Assembly: GCA_035556555.1 (NCBI GenBank)
Contig: DATMES010000036.1
Span: 1-52,426, forward strand
Direction of reading: 5' to 3'
Length of the DNA stretch: 52,426 bases
Origin: Frankiaceae bacterium
Lineage (GTDB): Bacteria; Actinomycetota; Actinomycetes; BP-191
Under the pieces are notes generated by a model. That model was not told where the DNA came from, searched no databases, and was given only the letters and a program-made list of their open reading frames with translations. This document shows, piece after piece, positions 49,027 through 52,426 of the stretch. Position 1 is the stretch's first letter, and each line of letters opens with the position of its first letter. The position numbers and the translations under genes were made by a program.

Positions 49027-49934
49027 ACCAGCAACGACGAGGCGGCCTCGGCCGAGGCCTGGGTGCGCTGATCCCGAGCGGCATGCCGGCCGACCCGAAC
49101 GCCGGGACGGTGCAGGGGGCGACGTTCCGCGAGCTGCCGCTCGACGCGATCACGCCGAACGCGCGGCAGCCGCGCGAGCACTTCGACGAGGAGGCGCTCG
49201 CCGAGCTGGTCACCTCCATCAAGGAGGTCGGCCTGCTGCAGCCGGTCGTCGTCCGCGAGATCGCGGACGGCCGGTACGAGCTCATCATGGGCGAGCGGCG
49301 CTTCCGCGCGTCGCGCGCGGCGGGGCTCGCGACGATCCCGGCCATCGTGCGCGACACGCCGGACGACGCGATGCTGCGCGACGCCCTGCTGGAGAACCTC
49401 CACCGCCAGCAGCTCAACCCGCTCGAAGAGGCGGCGGCGTACCAGCAGCTGCTCGAGGACTTCGGCGCGACGCACGAGCAGCTCGCCGAGCGGATCGGTC
49501 GCTCGCGCTCGCAGGTCACCAACACGATCCGTCTGCTCAACCTCCCCGGCGGCGTGCAGAAGCGCGTGGCCGCCGGCGTCCTCACGGCGGGCCACGCGCG
49601 TGCGCTGCTCGGCCTCGACGACGCCGCCGCGCAGGAACGCCTCGCGACGCGCATCGTCGCGGAGGGCATGAGCGTCCGCGCGACGGAGGAGGCCGTCCAC
49701 CTCGGCGAGGCCGGCGCGCAGCCGGTGGCCGAGCGCGTGCAGCGCAGCGCACCGCGGTCCCCCGCCGCCGCCGAGCTGCAGAACCGCCTCTCCGACTACT
49801 TCGAGACGCGGGTGAAGGTCGACCTCGGCCGGCGCAAGGGGAAGATCGTCGTGGAGTTCGGGTCGCTGGACGACCTCGAACGCATCGTGGAGATCATGGC
49901 TCCGGACCTGGCCGAGGACGCGCCGGCGCGATAA
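49023..49934 (+). CDS. parB: ParB chromosome-partitioning protein (CTPase)
   Basis: A 303-residue protein starting at GTG 49023, overlapping parA. The N-terminal [11 protein letters not shown] motif contacts ParA. The CTP-binding domain has LLQPVVVRE and GERRFRAS; the helix-turn-helix ([21 protein letters not shown]) reads parS; the C-terminal dimerisation domain ends near [15 protein letters not shown]. ParB loads at parS, spreads as a sliding clamp and recruits SMC. Its stop lies in a large palindrome. Confidence 0.96.
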
Positions 49935-49957
49935 CCGGCGCGGGCCGGTTATCGCGC
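49926..49957. terminator. Bidirectional hairpin containing both parB and ddl stop codons
   Basis: A perfect 14-bp stem, GCGCGATAACCGGC and its complement, encloses a 4-base loop GCGG. The parB TAA (49932-49934) is in one arm and the ddl TAA (49949-49951) in the other, so both converging genes end in the same symmetric sequence. It probably terminates both transcripts, although no T-run follows. Confidence 0.75.
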
Positions 49958-50896
49958 GGCGGCGGCGGCGAGCAGGTCGCGGCAGACGACGCCGAGGTCG
50001 AGCCCGGCGGCGGCCACCGACATGGGCAGCATCGACGTCTCGGTCATGCCGGGTGCGACGTTGACCTCGAGGAACCACGGCGTGCCGTCGGCGTCGACGA
50101 TGAGGTCGGTCCGCGACAGGTCGCGCAGCCCGAGCACACGGTGCGCGGCGAGCGCGACGGCGGCCGCGGCGTTGACCGAGCGTTCGGGCAGCCGCGCGGG
50201 CGTGTAGTAGTCGGTCTGACCGGCGGTGTAGCGGGCGGCGTAGTCGAACACTCCGCTCTTCGGCACGATCTCCACCGCGGGCAGCACCGTCGGCGTCCCG
50301 TCGACGTCGAGCACGGACACGGCCAGCTCGGTCCCCTCGACGAACCGCTCGACGAGCGCGGTGTCGCCGTACGAGAAGCAGTGCACCATCGCCGACGGCA
50401 GCGCGGCCTCGTCGTGGACGACGGTGGCGCCGAGCGACGAGCCGCCGGACGAGGGCTTGACGAGCAGCGGCAGTGCCAGCCGCGTCAGCAGCCGGTCGAG
50501 CACGGCGTGGGCCCCCAGCTCGCGGAACGTCCCGTGCGGCAGCGTCACCGCCTCCGGCGTCGCGACCCCGGCCGCGCGCAGCAGCCCCTTCGCCGTCGGC
50601 TTGTCGAACGCCATCCGGCAGGCGTGGGGCGTGGACCCCGCATAGGGAACGCCCGCGAGGTCGAGCACGCCGCGGATCGCGCCGTCCTCGCCGGGCCCGC
50701 CGTGCAGCGCGATGAACGCCGCGTCCGGCCCGACCTCGTCCAGTGTCGTCAGCAGGGACGCGTCGGCGTCGTGCACCGACGCCTCGACGCCCGCGGACCG
50801 CAGCGCGTCGCAGACCCGGCGGCCCGAGCGCAGCGACACCTCGCGCTCGAACGACAGCCCGCCGGCCAGGACGACCGCGCGCCGTACGCCGCTCAT
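49949..50896 (-). CDS. ddl: D-alanine--D-alanine ligase
   Basis: A 315-residue ATP-grasp enzyme starting at ATG 50896. The N-terminal VVLAGGLSFEREVSLRSG has the family HGG-like loop with AFIALHGGPGEDGAIRG. LLVKPSSGGSSLGATVV binds ATP, and FLEVNVAPGMTETSMLPMS is the metal-binding and substrate end. It makes the D-Ala-D-Ala terminus of peptidoglycan precursors. It is short (usual about 310-370) but complete. The start overlaps the aminotransferase stop (ATGA). Confidence 0.93.
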   Translation of the reverse strand: MSGVRRAVVLAGGLSFEREVSLRSGRRVCDALRSAGVEASVHDADASLLTTLDEVGPDAAFIALHGGPGEDGAIRGVLDLAGVPYAGSTPHACRMAFDKPTAKGLLRAAGVATPEAVTLPHGTFRELGAHAVLDRLLTRLALPLLVKPSSGGSSLGATVVHDEAALPSAMVHCFSYGDTALVERFVEGTELAVSVLDVDGTPTVLPAVEIVPKSGVFDYAARYTAGQTDYYTPARLPERSVNAAAAVALAAHRVLGLRDLSRTDLIVDADGTPWFLEVNVAPGMTETSMLPMSVAAAGLDLGVVCRDLLAAAAAR

Positions 50897-52176
50897 GCCA
50901 TGTCCGGGGCCGGGCCGTCGGCGGCGGACCGCGGGGACGTACGAGCACCTGGCCCGAACGTCTCCCGCAGCTCCTGCTCGGCCTCGATGACGCCGGCGAG
51001 GCGGCGTACGCCCTCCCGGATGCGCTCGGGCTCGGGGTAGCAGTAGGAGAGGCGGAGGTTCGAGGCGCCCTGGGTGTCGGCGTAGAAGGCGGTGCCGGGG
51101 ACGTACGCCACCCGCGCCGTCACCGCGAGCGGCAGCATCTCCTTGGCGTCCAGGCCCTCGGGCAGCGTCACCCAGGTGTAGAAGCCGCCGTGCGGGGTCG
51201 TCCACGACGCGTCGGAGGGGAACAGGTCTGATAACGCATCGAGCATCGCATCGCGGCGTTCGCGGTAGAGCTCGCGGAACACCTTCACCTGGTCTTGCCA
51301 GGGCTGCGTACGGAGGTAGTCGGCAACGACGAACTGCGTGAAGTTCGGCGGGCAGAGCAGCGACGCCTCGGACGCCAGCACGAGCTTCTCGCGGACGGCG
51401 TGCGGCGCGAGCACCCAGCCGACCCGCAGCCCGGGGGCGAACGTCTTCGAGAACGACCCCAGGTAGATGACGCCGTCGGCGGTCCTGGCCCGCAGGGCCG
51501 GCTCCGGCTCGCCGTCGAAGCCCAGGAGGCCGTACGGGTTGTCCTCCAGCACCAGGATGTTGTGGCGCGCGGCGATCTCCAGCACTACATCTCGTCGTTC
51601 GCGGGAAAGCGACACTCCAGCGGGATTATGAAAGTTCGGGACGGTATAGAGGAACTTGGCCCTAGCCCCCACCCGCGCCAGTGTCTCCTCCAGCGCCTCA
51701 GGGACCAGCCCCGCGTCGTCCATCGTCACGTGGACGACCTCGGCCTCGTACGCCGCGAACGTCCCCAGCGCCCCGACGTACGACGGTGCCTCCGCCACGA
51801 CCACGTCGCCCGGGTCGACGAAGATGCGCGTGACGAGGTCCAGTCCCTGCTGCGAGCCGACCGTGACGACGACGTCGTCGGGCGAGGCCACGATGCCTTC
51901 GAGCGCCATGACCGTGCAGATGAGCTCGCGCAGCTCGGGGTCGCCCTGGCCGGAGCCGTACTGCAGCGCGACCGGCCCGCGCGTGGCGACCAGGTCGGCG
52001 ACCGCGGCGGCGACCGCGTCGAGGGGCAGGGCCGCGGTGTACGGCATCCCGCCGGCCAGCGACACGACCTCCGGGCGGGACGCGACCGCGAACAGCGCGC
52101 GAATCTCCGACGCCGTCATGCCACGCGTCCGGGCGGCGTAGCGGTCGCCGTACGGGTCGAGGTTGACGCCGGTCAT
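50893..52176 (-). CDS. PLP-dependent class I/II aminotransferase (LysN/2-aminoadipate type)
   Basis: A 427-residue fold-type I enzyme. SRPEVVSLAGGMPYTAALP is the N-terminal signature of the MocR-like/2-aminoadipate aminotransferase group. YTVPNFHNPAGVSLS, VLEDNPYGLLGF (Asp binding the PLP nitrogen) and LGSFSKTFAPGLRVGW (Schiff-base lysine) follow. The arginine in NLRLSYCYPEPE binds the substrate carboxylate. The exact amino donor is unknown. It is translationally coupled to ddl, which suggests but does not prove a role in amino-acid supply for the cell wall. Confidence 0.92.
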   Translation of the reverse strand: MTGVNLDPYGDRYAARTRGMTASEIRALFAVASRPEVVSLAGGMPYTAALPLDAVAAAVADLVATRGPVALQYGSGQGDPELRELICTVMALEGIVASPDDVVVTVGSQQGLDLVTRIFVDPGDVVVAEAPSYVGALGTFAAYEAEVVHVTMDDAGLVPEALEETLARVGARAKFLYTVPNFHNPAGVSLSRERRDVVLEIAARHNILVLEDNPYGLLGFDGEPEPALRARTADGVIYLGSFSKTFAPGLRVGWVLAPHAVREKLVLASEASLLCPPNFTQFVVADYLRTQPWQDQVKVFRELYRERRDAMLDALSDLFPSDASWTTPHGGFYTWVTLPEGLDAKEMLPLAVTARVAYVPGTAFYADTQGASNLRLSYCYPEPERIREGVRRLAGVIEAEQELRETFGPGARTSPRSAADGPAPDMA

Positions 52177-52426
52177 CGTCCGAGGCTACCCCTCCGGACG
52201 CGCCGGCTCGCCAGGTCCCTGCGCAACCGGGAGCCTTTTCCATCCTGACGGCGTGGTTGGCGCCGGCATAGTCGTTCTTTGAAGGTCACTACGCGTGAGA
52301 CCGGCTGCTGGGCTGCAGGGTTGGGCCGACGCGGGTGCGCGGGCGCCGCTCGTCCGGGGTTGACCGCCGTTCTTGTGGTGGTCCAGCGCCAAAGGGGCTC
52401 CTCCCCAGCACGATCCAGGCCCAGCG
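52177..52426. other. Right-end non-coding stretch
   Basis: 250 bases upstream of the aminotransferase with no convincing gene. It contains copy B of the 33-base element and a TTGACC hexamer near 52360 without a clear partner -10. The window ends here. Confidence 0.5.
52272..52304 (-). repeat. Copy B of the 33-base dispersed element
   Basis: Read on the minus strand it begins CCGGTCTCACGCGT and ends CTTCAAAGAACGA, the same as copy A at 16724-16756; the central six bases are AGTGAC instead of GATGAT (three differences). It lies about 100 bases upstream of the aminotransferase start. The core ACGCGT is kept, but the longer TCACGCGTGA palindrome is broken here. Confidence 0.75.

Noticed and set aside
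52186-52392. A 68-codon minus-strand frame at the right end
   Set aside because: No ribosome-binding site, Ala/Pro/Gly-rich translation and it spans the dispersed repeat; not supported as a gene.

Overview
The window is chromosomal DNA from a high-GC (about 70 percent or more) actinobacterium and covers the replication origin neighbourhood. The evidence is gene order: tRNA-Leu, fhaA-fhaB-pstP-ftsW-pbpA-pknA-pknB, trpG, a DUF881 gene, crgA, cyclophilin and rhomboid genes, tRNA-Ala, tRNA-Ile, a DUF3566 gene, gyrA, gyrB, dciA, recF, gnd, dnaN, dnaA, rpmH, rnpA, yidD, yidC, jag, rsmG, parA, parB. GTG starts and 4-base ATGA/GTGA stop-start overlaps are common, as in this phylum. The genus cannot be named from the sequence alone.

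Layout. 1-1660: remnant of an integrated element beside tRNA-Leu(CAG), made of an IS3-family right end cutting into a decayed tyrosine recombinase, plus a SpoVT/AbrB-like gene. 2049-10502: seven tightly coupled cell-wall and signalling genes (two FHA proteins, a PP2C phosphatase, FtsW/RodA, a class B PBP and two PASTA kinases). 10582-18267: a methyltransferase, a DUF1905 gene, trpG behind an acyl-CoA ligase with a histone-H1-like tail, a class E sortase operon, crgA, an fmdB-like gene and a thiolase. 18281-22815: envelope and housekeeping genes (L,D-transpeptidase, rhomboid protease, cyclophilin). 22821-32218: a 9.3-kb interval bounded by tRNA-Ala and tRNA-Ile that looks mostly accessory. It holds vsr, a XamI-like endonuclease, a C5 methyltransferase and a divergent ribbon-helix-helix protein, then the DLW-39 gene, then csoR-copZ-copA, tyrosinase, DUF2182, NUDIX and an orphan RiPP-like precursor. 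32250-42519: leftward replication block with an intein in gyrA. 42785-44688: dnaA and the probable origin. 44689-49934: rightward rpmH to parB with three parS sites inside parA. 49949-52176: ddl and an aminotransferase.

How the genes fit together. Replication initiation (dnaA, dnaN, dciA, recF, gyrBA) and segregation (parAB/parS) sit next to the kinase/FHA/PBP/CrgA apparatus that couples growth and division. DnaA-box-like sequences occur in the dnaA-rpmH gap, upstream of gyrB, and as a tight cluster in the crgA-fmdB gap. The copper genes form one block with a copper enzyme, the tyrosinase. The methyltransferase, endonuclease and Vsr form a self-consistent restriction-modification and mismatch-repair set.

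Items most worth a second look: a 33-base element present twice, 35 kb apart, in inverted orientation; the three parS sites in parA; the DnaA-box cluster before fmdB; the orphan RiPP-like precursor; the H1-like tail on the acyl-CoA ligase; the tyrosinase-DUF2182 pair; and the vsr stop codon lying inside tRNA-Ala.
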